Shown piece by piece: positions 16,915 through 31,863 of a DNA stretch of 40,456 bases. The stretch lies in contig CALZHC010000010.1 in NCBI GenBank assembly GCA_945787505.1, positions 1-40,456 on the forward strand, given 5' to 3'. Numbering within the stretch: the stretch's first letter is position 1; the number at the start of each line of letters is the position of its first letter. Source of the stretch: an uncultured Alistipes sp. Its GTDB lineage: Bacteria; Bacteroidota; Bacteroidia; Bacteroidales; UBA932. Made by a program: the position numbers and the translations under genes. The notes beneath the pieces are model-generated. The model was not told the origin of the DNA, made no database searches, and saw only the letters and a list, made by a program, of their open reading frames with translations.

Positions 16915-16940
16915 CGAGTAGTTACGGACTCGTTATTTTT
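16915..16940 (+). terminator. Weak hairpin with T-run after tRNA-Trp
   Basis: CGAGT (16915-16919) and ACTCG (16928-16932) form a 5-bp stem followed by TTATTTTT. The stem is short, so it would be at most a partial terminator between the tRNA-tuf part and secE. Confidence 0.3.
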
Positions 16941-16990
16941 TAACGACGGTTCAAAGCAAGCTTCCAGCCGAGACCGATAATAATTAAAAA

Positions 16991-17185
16991 ATGAGCAAAT
17001 TATCTGTATATTTCAAAGAGTCTTATAACGAGCTTACCAAGAAGGTAAGTTGGCCGACATGGGCACAGTTGCAGAGCTCTGCAATCGTTGTTCTTGTTGC
17101 GTCAGTGTTATTTGCTGCTGTGATCTTCCTTATGGACTTTGCTTTTAAGAATTTGATGACAGGCATCTACAACCTGTTGTTTTAA
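16991..17185 (+). CDS. secE: Preprotein translocase subunit SecE
   Basis: Small essential clamp of the SecYEG channel. The 64-residue protein has the amphipathic helix with KESYNELTKKVSWPTWAQLQ (residues about 9-28), including the conserved KVxWPT motif, followed by one membrane segment (about 30-55). This is the short single-span form found in most bacteria; E. coli has three spans. It is the first protein gene after tRNA-Trp, and nusG follows 11 nt later. Confidence 0.96.
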   Translation: MSKLSVYFKESYNELTKKVSWPTWAQLQSSAIVVLVASVLFAAVIFLMDFAFKNLMTGIYNLLF

Positions 17186-17196
17186 AAGTATAGTGT

Positions 17197-17751
17197 ATGG
17201 CTGAAAACGATAAGAAATGGTACGTTATCCGCGTAGCCGGTGGTAAGGAAAAGAAGGCTAAAGAATACATAGAAAGTGAAATCAAAGCTCTCAACAAGGG
17301 AAACGAGGTTTCACAGATTCTTATCCCTACTGAGAAGGTTTACTCAGTGAGAAACGGTAAGAAAGTAAGCAAGGAGAGTATCTTCTTTCCTGGCTATATT
17401 CTTATAGAAGCCAACCTTACAGGCGAACTTCAGCACATCATCAGAAATCTTCCCCATGTTTCAGGTTTTCTCTCTGACAGACAGGGAAAAGACAAGGAAC
17501 CTACCCCACTGAGACCTTCAGAAGTCAACAGGATATTGGGTATAGTGGATGATCTGATGGAGCAGGAGGAACAGGATGCAACACCATACATGGTCGGAGA
17601 GGCTGTAAAGATCACAGACGGTCCTTTCAACGGTTTTGAAGGAACCATAGAAGAGGTTATTCAGGACAAGAAGAAGTTGAAAGTAATGGTTAAGATTTTC
17701 GGAAGAAAGACTCTCTTGGAATTAAATTTTGTTCAAGTAGTTAAAGAATAA
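17197..17751 (+). CDS. nusG: Transcription termination/antitermination factor NusG
   Basis: Binds RNA polymerase, suppresses pausing and links to Rho or to ribosomal protein S10. The 184-residue protein has the NGN domain ([20 protein letters not shown], then [11 protein letters not shown], to about residue 110) and a C-terminal KOW domain ([20 protein letters not shown]). Length is standard, and the secE-nusG-rplK order is the conserved bacterial one. Confidence 0.97.
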   Translation: MAENDKKWYVIRVAGGKEKKAKEYIESEIKALNKGNEVSQILIPTEKVYSVRNGKKVSKESIFFPGYILIEANLTGELQHIIRNLPHVSGFLSDRQGKDKEPTPLRPSEVNRILGIVDDLMEQEEQDATPYMVGEAVKITDGPFNGFEGTIEEVIQDKKKLKVMVKIFGRKTLLELNFVQVVKE

Positions 17752-17768
17752 ATCATCAATCAAAAGCT

Positions 17769-18215
17769 ATGGCTAAAGAAATTGCAGCATTTATTAAGTT
17801 GCAGATCAAGGGCGGAGCTGCCAATCCATCACCTCCAGTAGGACCTGCATTGGGTTCAAAGGGTGTGAACATCATGGATTTCTGCAAACAATTCAATGCA
17901 CGCACCCAGGACAAAGCTGGAAAGGTTCTTCCTGTAATCATCACAGTTTACAGTGATAAATCTTTCACTTTCGTAGTAAAACAACCCCCTGTAGCTGTTC
18001 AGATTAGAGAAGCAGCCAAGATTGCCAAGGGTTCAGACCAGCCTAACCGTAATAAAGTAGGCTCAATTACTTGGGAACAAGTTAAGGCTATTGCACAGGA
18101 CAAAATGCCCGATATGAATGCATTTACCCTTAAGTCAGCAATGTCAATGGTTGCAGGAACAGCAAGAAGTATGGGTGTTACAGTAACTGGTGAATTCCCA
18201 GAAGATATTAAATAA
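17769..18215 (+). CDS. rplK: 50S ribosomal protein L11
   Basis: Part of the GTPase-associated centre of the large subunit, bound to the 23S rRNA thiostrepton loop. The 148-residue protein has the N-terminal segment [22 protein letters not shown] and the C-terminal rRNA-binding domain with [20 protein letters not shown] and [10 protein letters not shown]. It lies 17 nt after nusG and 8 nt before rplA. Confidence 0.98.
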   Translation: MAKEIAAFIKLQIKGGAANPSPPVGPALGSKGVNIMDFCKQFNARTQDKAGKVLPVIITVYSDKSFTFVVKQPPVAVQIREAAKIAKGSDQPNRNKVGSITWEQVKAIAQDKMPDMNAFTLKSAMSMVAGTARSMGVTVTGEFPEDIK

Positions 18216-18223
18216 ACAACGCT

Positions 18224-18925
18224 ATGAGTAAATTGACTAAAAACCAGAAAATAGCTCTCGGAAAGGTTGATGCAGACAAACAGTACAGACTGCATGAAGC
18301 TTGCGCTTTGGTAAAGGAGATTACCTACACCAAATTTGACGCTTCGGTTGATCTTGCAATCCGTTTGGGTGTTGACCCTCGTAAAGCTAACCAGATGGTA
18401 CGTGGCGTTGTAACACTTCCCCATGGAACAGGTAAAGTAACCCGCGTACTTGTATTGTGTACTCCCGATAAAGAAAATGAAGCTCGCGAAGCCGGTGCTG
18501 ATTACGTAGGTCTGGACGAATATATCGAAAAGATCAAAGGCGGATGGACAGATGTTGATGTAATCATCTGTACCCCTTCAGTAATGGCAAAGATTGGTCC
18601 TATCGGACGTATTCTCGGACCCCGCGGTCTCATGCCTAACCCCAAGACCGGAACAGTAACAATGGAGATTGGCAAGGCTGTCAAAGAAGTAAAGGCAGGT
18701 AAAATTGACTTTAAAGTTGACAAGACCGGTATTATCCATGCCTCAATCGGCAAAGTGTCATTCAACGCTGACCAGTTGGCAGAAAATGCACAGGAACTCC
18801 TCAATACTGTAATCAAGCTCAAACCTCAGGCATTGAAAGGTACATATGTTAAGAGCATCTATCTTTCATCTACTATGAGCCCCGGTATCTGCATCGACTC
18901 AAAAACCTTCAGTGCTGCTGAATAA
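18224..18925 (+). CDS. rplA: 50S ribosomal protein L1
   Basis: Forms the L1 stalk that helps release tRNA from the E site. The 233-residue protein has the hallmarks [27 protein letters not shown] and [16 protein letters not shown]. In other bacteria L1 represses translation of rplK-rplA through a leader structure; I did not see a clear L1-binding mimic before rplK. rplJ begins only 11 nt downstream, too close for an L10 leader of the E. coli type. Confidence 0.98.
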   Translation: MSKLTKNQKIALGKVDADKQYRLHEACALVKEITYTKFDASVDLAIRLGVDPRKANQMVRGVVTLPHGTGKVTRVLVLCTPDKENEAREAGADYVGLDEYIEKIKGGWTDVDVIICTPSVMAKIGPIGRILGPRGLMPNPKTGTVTMEIGKAVKEVKAGKIDFKVDKTGIIHASIGKVSFNADQLAENAQELLNTVIKLKPQALKGTYVKSIYLSSTMSPGICIDSKTFSAAE

Positions 18926-18936
18926 ATTATAAGATT

Positions 18937-19464
18937 ATGAGAAAAGAGGAAAAAGCTAAGATTATAGATCAGGTTGCAGCTCAGTTGGAAAACACTCCCA
19001 ACTTTTATGTAACCGATATAGCAGGACTGGATGCGCAGAACACTTCTGATCTCCGCAGGGCATGTTTTGAAAAAGAGATTAAACTCGTTGTAGTTAAAAA
19101 CACTCTCTTTATCAAGGCTCTCCAGCAGCTCGGAAAGAATGAAGTTGCAGACACAATGACTGATGTTATGGCAGGTCCTTCAGCCATAATGTTTACAACC
19201 ACCCCCAACGCTCCCGCAAAACTCATCAAAGAGTTCGGAGAAAAGGCTGGTAAACCGGTATTGAAAGGAGCATATGTTCAGGATTGTCCTTACATTGGAG
19301 CTGAAAATCTTGAAACTCTCGTCAATATCAAATCACGCGAAGAACTTATCGGTGATATCATCGGCTTGCTTCAGTCACCTGCTAAGAACGTTATCTCCGC
19401 TCTTACGGCTTCAGCCGGCGGAAAGGTTGCAGGTCTGGTCAAGACTTTATCAGAAAAAGAATAA
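18937..19464 (+). CDS. rplJ: 50S ribosomal protein L10
   Basis: Base of the L7/L12 stalk; binds 23S rRNA and carries the L7/L12 dimers through its C-terminal helix. The 175-residue protein starts MRKEEKAKIIDQVAAQLENT, includes the conserved DLRRACFEKEIKLVVVKNTL region, and ends in a helix after SALTASAGGKVAGLVKTL. It is co-directional with rplL, 32 nt downstream. Confidence 0.97.
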   Translation: MRKEEKAKIIDQVAAQLENTPNFYVTDIAGLDAQNTSDLRRACFEKEIKLVVVKNTLFIKALQQLGKNEVADTMTDVMAGPSAIMFTTTPNAPAKLIKEFGEKAGKPVLKGAYVQDCPYIGAENLETLVNIKSREELIGDIIGLLQSPAKNVISALTASAGGKVAGLVKTLSEKE

Positions 19465-19496
19465 TATTATAAAAAACAATTTAATACAATACAATC

Positions 19497-19868
19497 ATGG
19501 CAGATATCAAGAAATTTGCGGAAGAGTTAGTTAACCTCACTGTAAAAGAAGTTCAAGAACTTGCACAGGTTCTTAAAGAAGAATACGGTATTGAACCCGC
19601 AGCTGCAGCAGCAGTTGCAGTAGCAGCTCCCGCAGCTGCAGCAGCAGAAGCTGAACAGACTCAGTTCGACGTAATCCTCAAGAACGCAGGTCAGGCTAAA
19701 TTGCAGCTCGTTAAAGTTGTAAAAGAAATTACCGGTCTCGGACTTAAAGAAGCTAAAGAACTCGTAGACAAAGTTCCCGCTCCTATCAAAGAAAAAGTAT
19801 CTAAAGCTGAAGCTGAACAGGTAAAGGCTCAACTCGAAGAAGCAGGCGCTGAAGTTGAAGTTAAATAA
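19497..19868 (+). CDS. rplL: 50S ribosomal protein L7/L12
   Basis: Multi-copy stalk protein that recruits translation GTPases. The 123-residue protein has the N-terminal dimerisation domain, an Ala-rich hinge (residues about 35-55) and the C-terminal factor-binding domain ([39 protein letters not shown]). A 105-nt gap follows before rpoB and contains a perfect terminator-like hairpin, which would let L7/L12 be made in excess over RNA polymerase. Confidence 0.98.
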   Translation: MADIKKFAEELVNLTVKEVQELAQVLKEEYGIEPAAAAAVAVAAPAAAAAEAEQTQFDVILKNAGQAKLQLVKVVKEITGLGLKEAKELVDKVPAPIKEKVSKAEAEQVKAQLEEAGAEVEVK

Positions 19869-19900
19869 ACATACTCTGTCCCAAACAGGGGAATAATTTC

Positions 19901-19934
19901 AGGTTTAGAGTCATAAACGACTCTAAACCTTTTT
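19901..19934 (+). terminator. Terminator or attenuator between rplL and rpoB
   Basis: A perfect 12-bp stem, AGGTTTAGAGTC (19901-19912) and GACTCTAAACCT (19919-19930), with a 6-nt loop is followed by TTTTT ending at 19934. It has all the marks of an intrinsic terminator, but rpoB and rpoC lie downstream on the same strand with no good promoter between. It probably works as a partial terminator, as the rplL-rpoB attenuator does in E. coli. Confidence 0.85.
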
Positions 19935-19973
19935 GTCGTTATTTTAAGTTTGTCTTCAACTAAACCGAATAAA

Positions 19974-22900
19974 ATGGCTCAAACCACTAATAACCAGCGT
20001 ATTTCATTTGCTTCATCTAAAACACTTCTCGAGTACCCGGATTTTCTTGAAGTGCAGTTGAAATCATTCCGTGATTTCTTCCAGCTAGATACTACAGCAG
20101 AAAATCGCCGAAATGAAGGTCTCTACAAAGTATTTCAAGAGACTTTCCCTATCACAGATACAAGAAATAATTTCATTCTCGAGTTCGTCGATTACATAAT
20201 CGAACCTCCTAAATACTCTGTCGAAGAGTGTCTCGACAGGGGATTGACATACAGTGTTCCGTTGAAAGCGAAACTGAAGCTTTCCTGCACAGACCCTGAG
20301 CACGAAGACTTTGAAACATCAGTTCAGGATGTCTACCTCGGAACAGTCCCTTACATGACACAGAGAGGAACCTTTGTTATCAACGGTTCTGAAAGAATCA
20401 TAGTGTCACAGTTACACCGTTCTCCCGGTGTCTTCTTTGGCCAGAGCGTACACGCAAACGGAACAAAGCTCTATTCAGCCAGAATCATTCCCTTCAAGGG
20501 CTCCTGGATTGAATTCGCAACCGACATCAACAACGTGATGTACGCCTACATCGACCGTAAGAAGAAGTTACCTGTCACCACACTGCTTAGGGCAATCGGA
20601 TACGAAGGTGATAAGGAAATTCTCGACATCTTCGGTCTCGCAACTGAAGTACAGGCCACCAGAGAAGAACTCTCAAAACACGTCGGCTCGAAACTCGCAG
20701 CACGCGTACTCAAAAGCTGGAATGAAGATTTCGTTGATCAGGATACAGGCGAAGTAGTGTATCTGGAAAGATATGAAGTAGTGGTAGACCGCGAAACCAT
20801 TCTTGACGAACAGAATATCGAAACCATCCTTGATACAGGAGTCAGCACCATTCTCGTACACAAAGAAGATGCAGACTTGAGCGATTTTGCAATTATCTTC
20901 AACACACTGCAAAAAGATACCTGTAACTCGGAAAAAGAGGCTGTCTTCTATACATATCGACAGCTCAGAAATTCAGAACCACCTGACGAAGCAACTGCAA
21001 GGGACGTTATCGACAAGCTCTTCTTCTCTGACAAGAGATATGACCTTGGCGACGTGGGTCGTTACAGACTTAATCACAAGCTGAACCTGACAACCCCAGC
21101 AGATGTTAGAGTTCTGACCAAACAGGACATTATCGAGATTATCAAATATCTCATTCAGCTGATTAACAGCAAGGCCTCAATCGATGATATCGACCACTTG
21201 AGCAACCGTCGTATCAGAACTGTCGGAGAGCAGCTTGCTAACCAGTTCAGCGTAGGTCTGACCCGTATGGCGAGAACCATCCGCGAAAAGATGAATGTGA
21301 GAGACAACGAAGTCTTCACACCTACCGAACTTATCAGCGCCAAGACACTGGCATCGGTTATCAACTCGTTCTTCGGAACCAGCCAGCTGTCACAGTTTAT
21401 GGACCAGACAAACCCTCTCTCTGAAATAACCCACAAACGCCGTCTTTCGGCTCTTGGTCCCGGAGGTCTTTCAAGAGACAGAGCAGGTTTCGAAGTCCGA
21501 GACGTACACTACACACACTACGGCCGTCTTTGTCCTATCGAAACACCTGAAGGACCAAACATCGGTCTTATTTCATCACTCTGTATCTACGCCAAGATAA
21601 ACGACCTTGGTTTCATTGAAACCCCTTACCGCAAGGTAGAAGACGGCAAGGTAGACATGAGCAAGAACGGCTATATATATATGAGTGCTGAAGAGGAAGA
21701 GGACAAGATGGTGGCACAGGCTAACGTTACACTTGACGAAGAAGGAAATATTCTCGACGAGAGAATCAAATGTAGATACGAAGCAGACTACCCGGTAGTA
21801 ACAAAGGATCAGGTCCACTACATGGACGTTGCTCCTAACCAGATTGCTTCAATTGCTGCATCACTCATTCCTTTCCTCGAACACGATGACGCGAACCGTG
21901 CACTCATGGGATCCAACATGATGAGACAGGCAGTACCTGTCCTCAGACCCGAAGCTCCTATCGTGGGTACCGGTTTGGAAAGAGCAGTCGTAAGAGACTC
22001 TCGTACACAGGTAGTTGCAGAAAGAGACGGTGAAATAGTGTATGTAGACGCGAACGAAATTCGGATTAAATACGACCAGACTGACGAAGAGAGATTCGTA
22101 AGCTTCGCTCCCGAAGTTACCACTTACAAACTCCCTCTTTACAGAAAAACTAACCAAAGTACCTCGATTCACCTCAAACCTATCGTAAGGAAAGGTGACA
22201 GAGTAACTCCCGGTCAGGTACTTACAGAAGGCTACGGAACACAGGGCGGAGAACTCGCTCTTGGAAGAAACCTCAAAGTGGCATTCATGCCCTGGAAAGG
22301 ATACAACTTCGAGGATGCGATTGTACTTTCTGAAAGAATCCTCAGAGAAGATATCTTCACCTCAGTGCACGTAGATGAATACATAATGGAAGTCCGCGAT
22401 ACAAAGCGCGGAATGGAAGAGCTCACATCCGATATTCCCAACGTAAGCGAAGATGCAACCAAAGATCTTGACGAGAACGGTATCATCAGAGTCGGTGCCA
22501 ACATCGAGCCCGGAGATATCCTCATCGGTAAGATTACCCCTAAGGGAGAAAGCGATCCTTCACCCGAAGAAAAGCTCCTCAGAGCCATATTCGGAGACAA
22601 AGCAGGAGATGTAAAAGACGCATCTCTGAAGGCATCACCTTCACTCTCAGGAACAATTATCGGAAAGAGACTCTTCACAAGAGTAGCCAAAGAGCCCACC
22701 CGCAAAGGCAAGAACCAGCCCAAAGAGGAACTTGTCAATGCAGAAGAGGAATTCAATGCTAAGAGCAGTGATTTGAGAAAACTCTTCATCGACAAACTGC
22801 TCAAGCTCATGGAAGGAGAAAAGGCCAACAAAATTGAAGACCTCTACGACAATGAGCTCATACCCAAGGGTACATACCCTACCCGCGCACAGCTGGATAA

Positions 22901-23792
22901 CATCAAGTACGAAGATGTCAATCCTTCGAAGTGGACCAATGACAAACATAAGAACCTCCTCATCAAACAGCTCATCAACAACTACCTGATAGCGTTCAAG
23001 GAATACGAAGCGGAACTCAAACGCATCAAATACAACCTCACTATCGGAGACGAGCTTCCTTCAGGCATCATGAAACTCGCAAAAGTATATGTTGCCAAGA
23101 AGAGAAAGATCAGAGTGGGAGACAAAATGGCAGGACGCCACGGTAACAAAGGTATCGTAGCAAAAGTCGTAAGAGACGAAGATATGCCATTCCTCAATGA
23201 CGGTTCTATTGTCGATATTGTATTGAACCCTCTTGGTGTGCCTTCACGTATGAACTTAGGTCAGATATATGAAACTGTCCTCGGATGGGCAGGAAAAGAA
23301 CTTGGCTGTAAATTCGCAACACCTATCTTTGATGGTGCTTCACTGGACAAGATTTGCGAATACACAGACAAGGCCGGATTGCCCAGATACGGAAAGACAT
23401 ACCTCAGAGACGGCGGCACAGGTGAGCAGTTTGACCAGCCCGCTACTGTCGGAGTCATCTATATGATCAAACTCGGTCACATGGTCGATGACAAGATGCA
23501 CGCCCGTTCTATCGGTCCTTACTCACTCATCACCCAGCAGCCTCTGGGAGGTAAAGCGCAGTTCGGGGGCCAGCGTTTCGGGGAAATGGAAGTTTGGGCA
23601 CTGGAAGCATTCGGTGCATCCAACATCCTTCAGGAAATTCTTACTATCAAATCAGATGACGTGACAGGAAGAAGCCGCGCATACGAAGCGATTGTTAAAG
23701 GAGATCCCATGCCCCCTGCAGGAATACCTGAATCACTTAACGTATTGCTCCATGAGTTGAGAGGACTTGGACTGAGCATTAAGTTAGACTAA
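19974..23792 (+). CDS. rpoB: RNA polymerase subunit beta
   Basis: Beta subunit of RNA polymerase, forming one side of the active-site cleft. I start at ATG 19974 ([20 protein letters not shown], 1272 aa); an in-frame TTG 24 nt upstream is less likely. The rifampicin-binding region [20 protein letters not shown] and [20 protein letters not shown] is intact and of the sensitive type at the positions I can compare. Conserved late blocks [11 protein letters not shown] and [18 protein letters not shown] [20 protein letters not shown] are present. The gene follows the attenuator hairpin by 39 nt and precedes rpoC by 27 nt. Confidence 0.98.
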   Translation: MAQTTNNQRISFASSKTLLEYPDFLEVQLKSFRDFFQLDTTAENRRNEGLYKVFQETFPITDTRNNFILEFVDYIIEPPKYSVEECLDRGLTYSVPLKAKLKLSCTDPEHEDFETSVQDVYLGTVPYMTQRGTFVINGSERIIVSQLHRSPGVFFGQSVHANGTKLYSARIIPFKGSWIEFATDINNVMYAYIDRKKKLPVTTLLRAIGYEGDKEILDIFGLATEVQATREELSKHVGSKLAARVLKSWNEDFVDQDTGEVVYLERYEVVVDRETILDEQNIETILDTGVSTILVHKEDADLSDFAIIFNTLQKDTCNSEKEAVFYTYRQLRNSEPPDEATARDVIDKLFFSDKRYDLGDVGRYRLNHKLNLTTPADVRVLTKQDIIEIIKYLIQLINSKASIDDIDHLSNRRIRTVGEQLANQFSVGLTRMARTIREKMNVRDNEVFTPTELISAKTLASVINSFFGTSQLSQFMDQTNPLSEITHKRRLSALGPGGLSRDRAGFEVRDVHYTHYGRLCPIETPEGPNIGLISSLCIYAKINDLGFIETPYRKVEDGKVDMSKNGYIYMSAEEEEDKMVAQANVTLDEEGNILDERIKCRYEADYPVVTKDQVHYMDVAPNQIASIAASLIPFLEHDDANRALMGSNMMRQAVPVLRPEAPIVGTGLERAVVRDSRTQVVAERDGEIVYVDANEIRIKYDQTDEERFVSFAPEVTTYKLPLYRKTNQSTSIHLKPIVRKGDRVTPGQVLTEGYGTQGGELALGRNLKVAFMPWKGYNFEDAIVLSERILREDIFTSVHVDEYIMEVRDTKRGMEELTSDIPNVSEDATKDLDENGIIRVGANIEPGDILIGKITPKGESDPSPEEKLLRAIFGDKAGDVKDASLKASPSLSGTIIGKRLFTRVAKEPTRKGKNQPKEELVNAEEEFNAKSSDLRKLFIDKLLKLMEGEKANKIEDLYDNELIPKGTYPTRAQLDNIKYEDVNPSKWTNDKHKNLLIKQLINNYLIAFKEYEAELKRIKYNLTIGDELPSGIMKLAKVYVAKKRKIRVGDKMAGRHGNKGIVAKVVRDEDMPFLNDGSIVDIVLNPLGVPSRMNLGQIYETVLGWAGKELGCKFATPIFDGASLDKICEYTDKAGLPRYGKTYLRDGGTGEQFDQPATVGVIYMIKLGHMVDDKMHARSIGPYSLITQQPLGGKAQFGGQRFGEMEVWALEAFGASNILQEILTIKSDDVTGRSRAYEAIVKGDPMPPAGIPESLNVLLHELRGLGLSIKLD

Positions 23793-23819
23793 TTATTTGT
23801 GACTATCATAGATAACATT

Positions 23820-28097
<4,278 letters not shown>

Positions 28098-28119
28098 AGA
28101 TTATCGTCGACATAAAGTA

Positions 28120-28153
28120 AAGAGGGTGACTGAAAAATTTCAGTCACCCTCTT
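28120..28153. terminator. Two-way intrinsic terminator between rpoC and the PorV/PorQ-like gene
   Basis: AAGAGGGTGACTGAAA (28120-28135) is perfectly complementary to TTTCAGTCACCCTCTT (28138-28153), a 14-16 bp stem with a tiny loop. On the plus strand CTTTT follows, and on the minus strand the sequence is T-rich as well, so it serves rpoC and the convergent gene at 28203-29132. Its core arms GAGGGTGACT/AGTCACCCTC are identical to those of the terminator at 8004-8046. Confidence 0.9.
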
Positions 28154-28202
28154 CTTTTAAAATGATTTATTAAGAAATAATAATTAAGTATGAGAATAAA
28201 CT

Positions 28203-29132
28203 TTAGAAAGCGTAGGAGAGGCTCGCTCCTAATGTATTCTTCATAGGTGAAGAACTACCGGTAGCAATCAGATAGAAAGCATTGATGTCGATTCCGATGA
28301 ATCTTACACCAAGTCCCACAGAGGCATAAGAGGGAGTAACCTTAGTCTTGTCACCATAGTGATATCCTGCCCTTACAGCGACGAGATTATTATACATATA
28401 CTCGGCACCAAGAGATGCAAAAATACCCTTATTTTCGAAGGTCATACCTCCCTGAAGATTAACGCTTATCTGGTTCTTTGCAAAGTTCTGTACGGTACCT
28501 ACACCAACCTTCAAGTTAGCAGGAAGAGCATAAGACTTTTCACCACCGTAATTGAGTTTTGAGCCGATATTGTTAGCTGAAACACCAATCCTTACGACCT
28601 TAAGATCCAAGGTTGCACCATAATCAGTAGTAACTGCATTACCCTTCTTGGGAGCACCCAGATCAGAGAGAACATAATTTACATTAGCAGAGAGAGAGAG
28701 GATAGGAAGGATACGTACACCAATACCTATTCCTGCTGTCATCTCCTTAGGAGTATACTGTCCCAATGAGACCCCTTTGTCATCCATAAGTTCAAAAGAA
28801 CTATATGAAAAATATTTAACGCCAGCTGACAGGCTTACAAATTTACCCAGACGACCATTCGCAGCAACAGCAATTACATTGTTGTTAGAAGCACCAGGCT
28901 GCCACATAGTGTACGAAGCACCTGCAGAAAATTTTTTGGGTGAAAGGACAAGTGCTGAAGTATTGTTCCACATCGCGAAAGCGGAAGGATCAACTGCTAT
29001 AGATGAATTAGCCATACCCATAGAACGGCTATCAGGATTTACATCAACAAAAGAGCCGGCCTGTGCTAACAGAGAAGGCGCTGAGACCGCTACGACAATA
29101 GAAGCGGCTATAACTGATAAAAACTTTTTCAT
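28203..29132 (-). CDS. PorV/PorQ-family outer-membrane beta-barrel protein
   Basis: A 309-residue exported protein with signal peptide (MKKFLSVIAASIVVAVSAPSLLAQ, cleavage near residue 24). The mature N-terminus is SRSMGMANSSIAVDPSAFAM followed by WNNTSAL, which matches the PorV/PorQ pattern of a glycine-methionine turn, a variable stretch and an N-P/T-S/A segment. The rest is alternating amphipathic strands ending in LGASLSYAF, a barrel C-terminus with terminal Phe. PorV and PorQ are FadL-like barrels of T9SS; PorV carries C-terminally tagged cargo to the attachment complex. Its ATG overlaps the stop of the upstream subtilase (TAATG at 29136-29130), so translation is probably coupled. It is shorter than P. 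gingivalis PorV (about 390) and may be PorQ-like or a specialised paralogue. Confidence 0.8.
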   Translation of the reverse strand: MKKFLSVIAASIVVAVSAPSLLAQAGSFVDVNPDSRSMGMANSSIAVDPSAFAMWNNTSALVLSPKKFSAGASYTMWQPGASNNNVIAVAANGRLGKFVSLSAGVKYFSYSSFELMDDKGVSLGQYTPKEMTAGIGIGVRILPILSLSANVNYVLSDLGAPKKGNAVTTDYGATLDLKVVRIGVSANNIGSKLNYGGEKSYALPANLKVGVGTVQNFAKNQISVNLQGGMTFENKGIFASLGAEYMYNNLVAVRAGYHYGDKTKVTPSYASVGLGVRFIGIDINAFYLIATGSSSPMKNTLGASLSYAF

Positions 29133-31852
29133 TATAATTTAACAAAGTTGCTATTGATTTGAATATTTTTTCCTTCTGAATTGGTAAAAGTAACCACTAC
29201 ATTGTACATACCACCTTCGCAGCTGCTCATGTCAATCTTGCAAGGGTCAAATGGTCCGATATTGGCCTGAGTAGAAGAAACCAGCGCACCGAGAGTATTG
29301 AAGATTGAAATAGTAGCATTATTGGCTGTTGAAGATGTCCTGACATTCACGAAATCAATTACAGGATTCGGATAAACAGTCATTGTCACCTCCTGATTAC
29401 TTGATACCACTACCTTGAGAGTCTGAGTAGCAGAAGTTCCCATCATATCAAAGGCATTGACAACAATGTCTACTGAACCATTATTCAAAGGGAGAATTTT
29501 AAGTGTAGACTCATTGAGAGTAGCTCTTACAATACCATTGACAGATGCTTTAGCTGTAAAAGTAAGTGTCTCTCCATCAGGATCAGAGAAGTATTCATTC
29601 AAGTCAAGAGTCTGTGCCGGATCATCAGCAGAAGCAAACTGTAGATCAGGGAAGTTCTTGATCACCTCAGGAGGATTATTTCCTTTAACTTCAAATTTCG
29701 CAGGAAGTGAGGACTTCATGCCGTAAGTATCTTCCGCTACAAAGTTGAAATTATGGCTGCCTACGCCCAAATCCTTGGCATTAACTATCACAGAGACAGT
29801 ATCAGGGTTATTTTGAATAATTGTAAGACCGCTTAGGGACTCGTCAGTTGTCAATGTGAAATCGTGACCATCAGGATCAGACACTTCGATGTATATGGTC
29901 TTGTAGTCAGACTCATTGAAAACCTCTTCAAGCGAAGAGAGCACGAATACAGGAGCATGGTTCTCTCCGGTAGTAAGATTAATTATTTCTGAGAGTTCAG
30001 ACTCCATTCTTGCGAAATCAAGAGCAGTGGCTGCAACATAATAATTGGTTGAAAACTCTAGACCTGAAACAGCTCCTGTGTACCTGTCTCCTGCCTTATA
30101 ACCTGTTATCTTGAAATCCTGATATTGACAAGAAGAGAGGTTGTCAGAGGTTATCTGTGAGGTACTGTAATACACACGGATTACAGTAGGAGAACCTAAA
30201 TCATCAGCAGGAATGGTAAGGTCGAAATCGACAAAGTTTGAACGAGGCTGTGCCTTGAAATCAGATATCTTTTCAGGAGGATTTCCACCTTGTGAAAGAA
30301 CAGCCTTGGTAGCATCTATAAGACCTGCACCCAATTTTCCAACATAAGAGCTATTGTAATCGTAGATATCAACGTCATTGATAGAGCCTAAAAGGATCTC
30401 TTTAAGTTTGTCTGCAGTAAAACCTGGACCGCCCAATTGTGAAACTACCAATGCAGCCACACCTGAGACATGAGGACATGCCATTGAGGTACCCTGATAC
30501 GCAACATAGTCATTACCGGGGATGGTACTCAATATCAAACGTCCCTTTGACGCCTCTCCACCTGGAGCGGCTATATCAGCGAAGGATCCGTAATTCGAAT
30601 AGCTGGCACGCTTGAAATCAGCACCCAGAGAAGTCACACATATAACAGATTTGTATGAACCCGGGAAACTTTCCTCAGCATTATCATTACCGGCTGCAAA
30701 AATAACTACACCACCGGCCATAGGACCTACCTGATTACCGTTCTCATCATAACCGGCATTCTTAACAAAGTAATCGATAGCCTGCTTCTCAGAATAAGGA
30801 GTATCAGAAACCCTTCCATATTCATATCCCCAGCTATTCTGTGAAATGACAGCACCATGATCGGCACCCCACTTGATAGCAGCCGATGTATTGCCTCCAA
30901 TATCCTTACTGGGGTCATTGGGATTGGGCTTGAAGATCTGACAAGACATTAGGCTGACACCCTTTATATTATTTTCATAGTCACCCCCTGCGACTCCACA
31001 AACACCTTTTCCGTTATTATTCACAGCTGAAATTGTTCCGGCAACATGGGTACCATGAGCGTGAGGAATGATTGTAAAGCTTCCATCTACATAGTTATAA
31101 CCGTATACATTATCACCGGTCTGGTCGGGATTCCTCCACATATTGTAGTTGAGATCCTCATGATTATAGTCTATACCACCGTCAACTACTGAAACGATAA
31201 CCTCCTCATTACCGACCGCACCGACTTCCCATACAGGAAATACATTGATATCACATCCGGCCTCCTTGTACGAGCCTTTACCGTCATTATAGTAGTGCCA
31301 CTGGTCTTTGAGGTTCGGATCATTGAAAGGAAACTCATCTGCAAAAGTCTCAGGAGAGTCAGTAAAGTCAGCACGTGTGAAAACCTCCTTGGGTTCCCCC
31401 TTGAAAAGCTGAATTTTCGGTCTGTACTCTACCATCTCTATACCCTCTATTGAAGAGAGATTCTTGTCTGCTTTAGTAATGGCGACATCTTCATTATAGG
31501 TAACTTCTAAAATAAGATGAAGACCTGCTTCCCTTGTTCTGGCCTCAAACTTTCCAGCAGGAGGAAATACCCTTTCAAGACGAGTAATGCCCAACTCTGC
31601 CACGGGGGCCTGAAGAGATTTTACCATGGAATAATCAACGACACCTGACTCATCCATCTGAGATTCTATCGAAGAGTAGAAATCTTCAGTCACCACTATC
31701 CGGACTTTGCCCTGGATATAAGCTGCTGTCGGAATCTCTTCGCCTCCGACAATAACAAACTTGTCATCAGTGGGTTCATCAATCCTGCTACATGAAAGAA
31801 GCAGAAGAGACATCACCGCACACGACAAACCAAAATAAAGAATCTTTTTCAC
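29132..31852 (-). CDS. S8 subtilisin-like serine protease with lipobox and T9SS sorting domain (paralogue 1)
   Basis: A 906-residue protease. The N-terminus MKKILYFGLSCAVMSLLLLS-C21 is a lipoprotein signal. Residues about 40-160 form an N-terminal region shared with paralogue 2, probably the inhibitory prodomain (compare Pfam Peptidase_S8_N). The catalytic triad is Asp224 (VVDGGIDY), His266 (HGTHVAGT) and Ser456 (GTSMACPHVSG), with oxyanion Asn389 (AAGND). Two or three beta-sandwich domains follow (about 525-820), with SDPDG-type calcium-loop-like motifs in cadherin-like repeats. The C-terminal 80 residues (from VYPNPVIDFVNV) are a type A T9SS sorting domain. It lies 11 nt after paralogue 2 and overlaps the barrel gene by one base. 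The substrate is unknown; extracellular protein breakdown is likely. Confidence 0.93.
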   Translation of the reverse strand: MKKILYFGLSCAVMSLLLLSCSRIDEPTDDKFVIVGGEEIPTAAYIQGKVRIVVTEDFYSSIESQMDESGVVDYSMVKSLQAPVAELGITRLERVFPPAGKFEARTREAGLHLILEVTYNEDVAITKADKNLSSIEGIEMVEYRPKIQLFKGEPKEVFTRADFTDSPETFADEFPFNDPNLKDQWHYYNDGKGSYKEAGCDINVFPVWEVGAVGNEEVIVSVVDGGIDYNHEDLNYNMWRNPDQTGDNVYGYNYVDGSFTIIPHAHGTHVAGTISAVNNNGKGVCGVAGGDYENNIKGVSLMSCQIFKPNPNDPSKDIGGNTSAAIKWGADHGAVISQNSWGYEYGRVSDTPYSEKQAIDYFVKNAGYDENGNQVGPMAGGVVIFAAGNDNAEESFPGSYKSVICVTSLGADFKRASYSNYGSFADIAAPGGEASKGRLILSTIPGNDYVAYQGTSMACPHVSGVAALVVSQLGGPGFTADKLKEILLGSINDVDIYDYNSSYVGKLGAGLIDATKAVLSQGGNPPEKISDFKAQPRSNFVDFDLTIPADDLGSPTVIRVYYSTSQITSDNLSSCQYQDFKITGYKAGDRYTGAVSGLEFSTNYYVAATALDFARMESELSEIINLTTGENHAPVFVLSSLEEVFNESDYKTIYIEVSDPDGHDFTLTTDESLSGLTIIQNNPDTVSVIVNAKDLGVGSHNFNFVAEDTYGMKSSLPAKFEVKGNNPPEVIKNFPDLQFASADDPAQTLDLNEYFSDPDGETLTFTAKASVNGIVRATLNESTLKILPLNNGSVDIVVNAFDMMGTSATQTLKVVVSSNQEVTMTVYPNPVIDFVNVRTSSTANNATISIFNTLGALVSSTQANIGPFDPCKIDMSSCEGGMYNVVVTFTNSEGKNIQINSNFVKL

Positions 31853-31863
31853 GATTTTAAATA

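Noticed and set aside
22232..22831. A 199-codon minus-strand frame opposite rpoB
   Set aside because: It is Ser/Leu-rich nonsense typical of the antisense of a highly expressed gene, and rpoB is intact on the plus strand.
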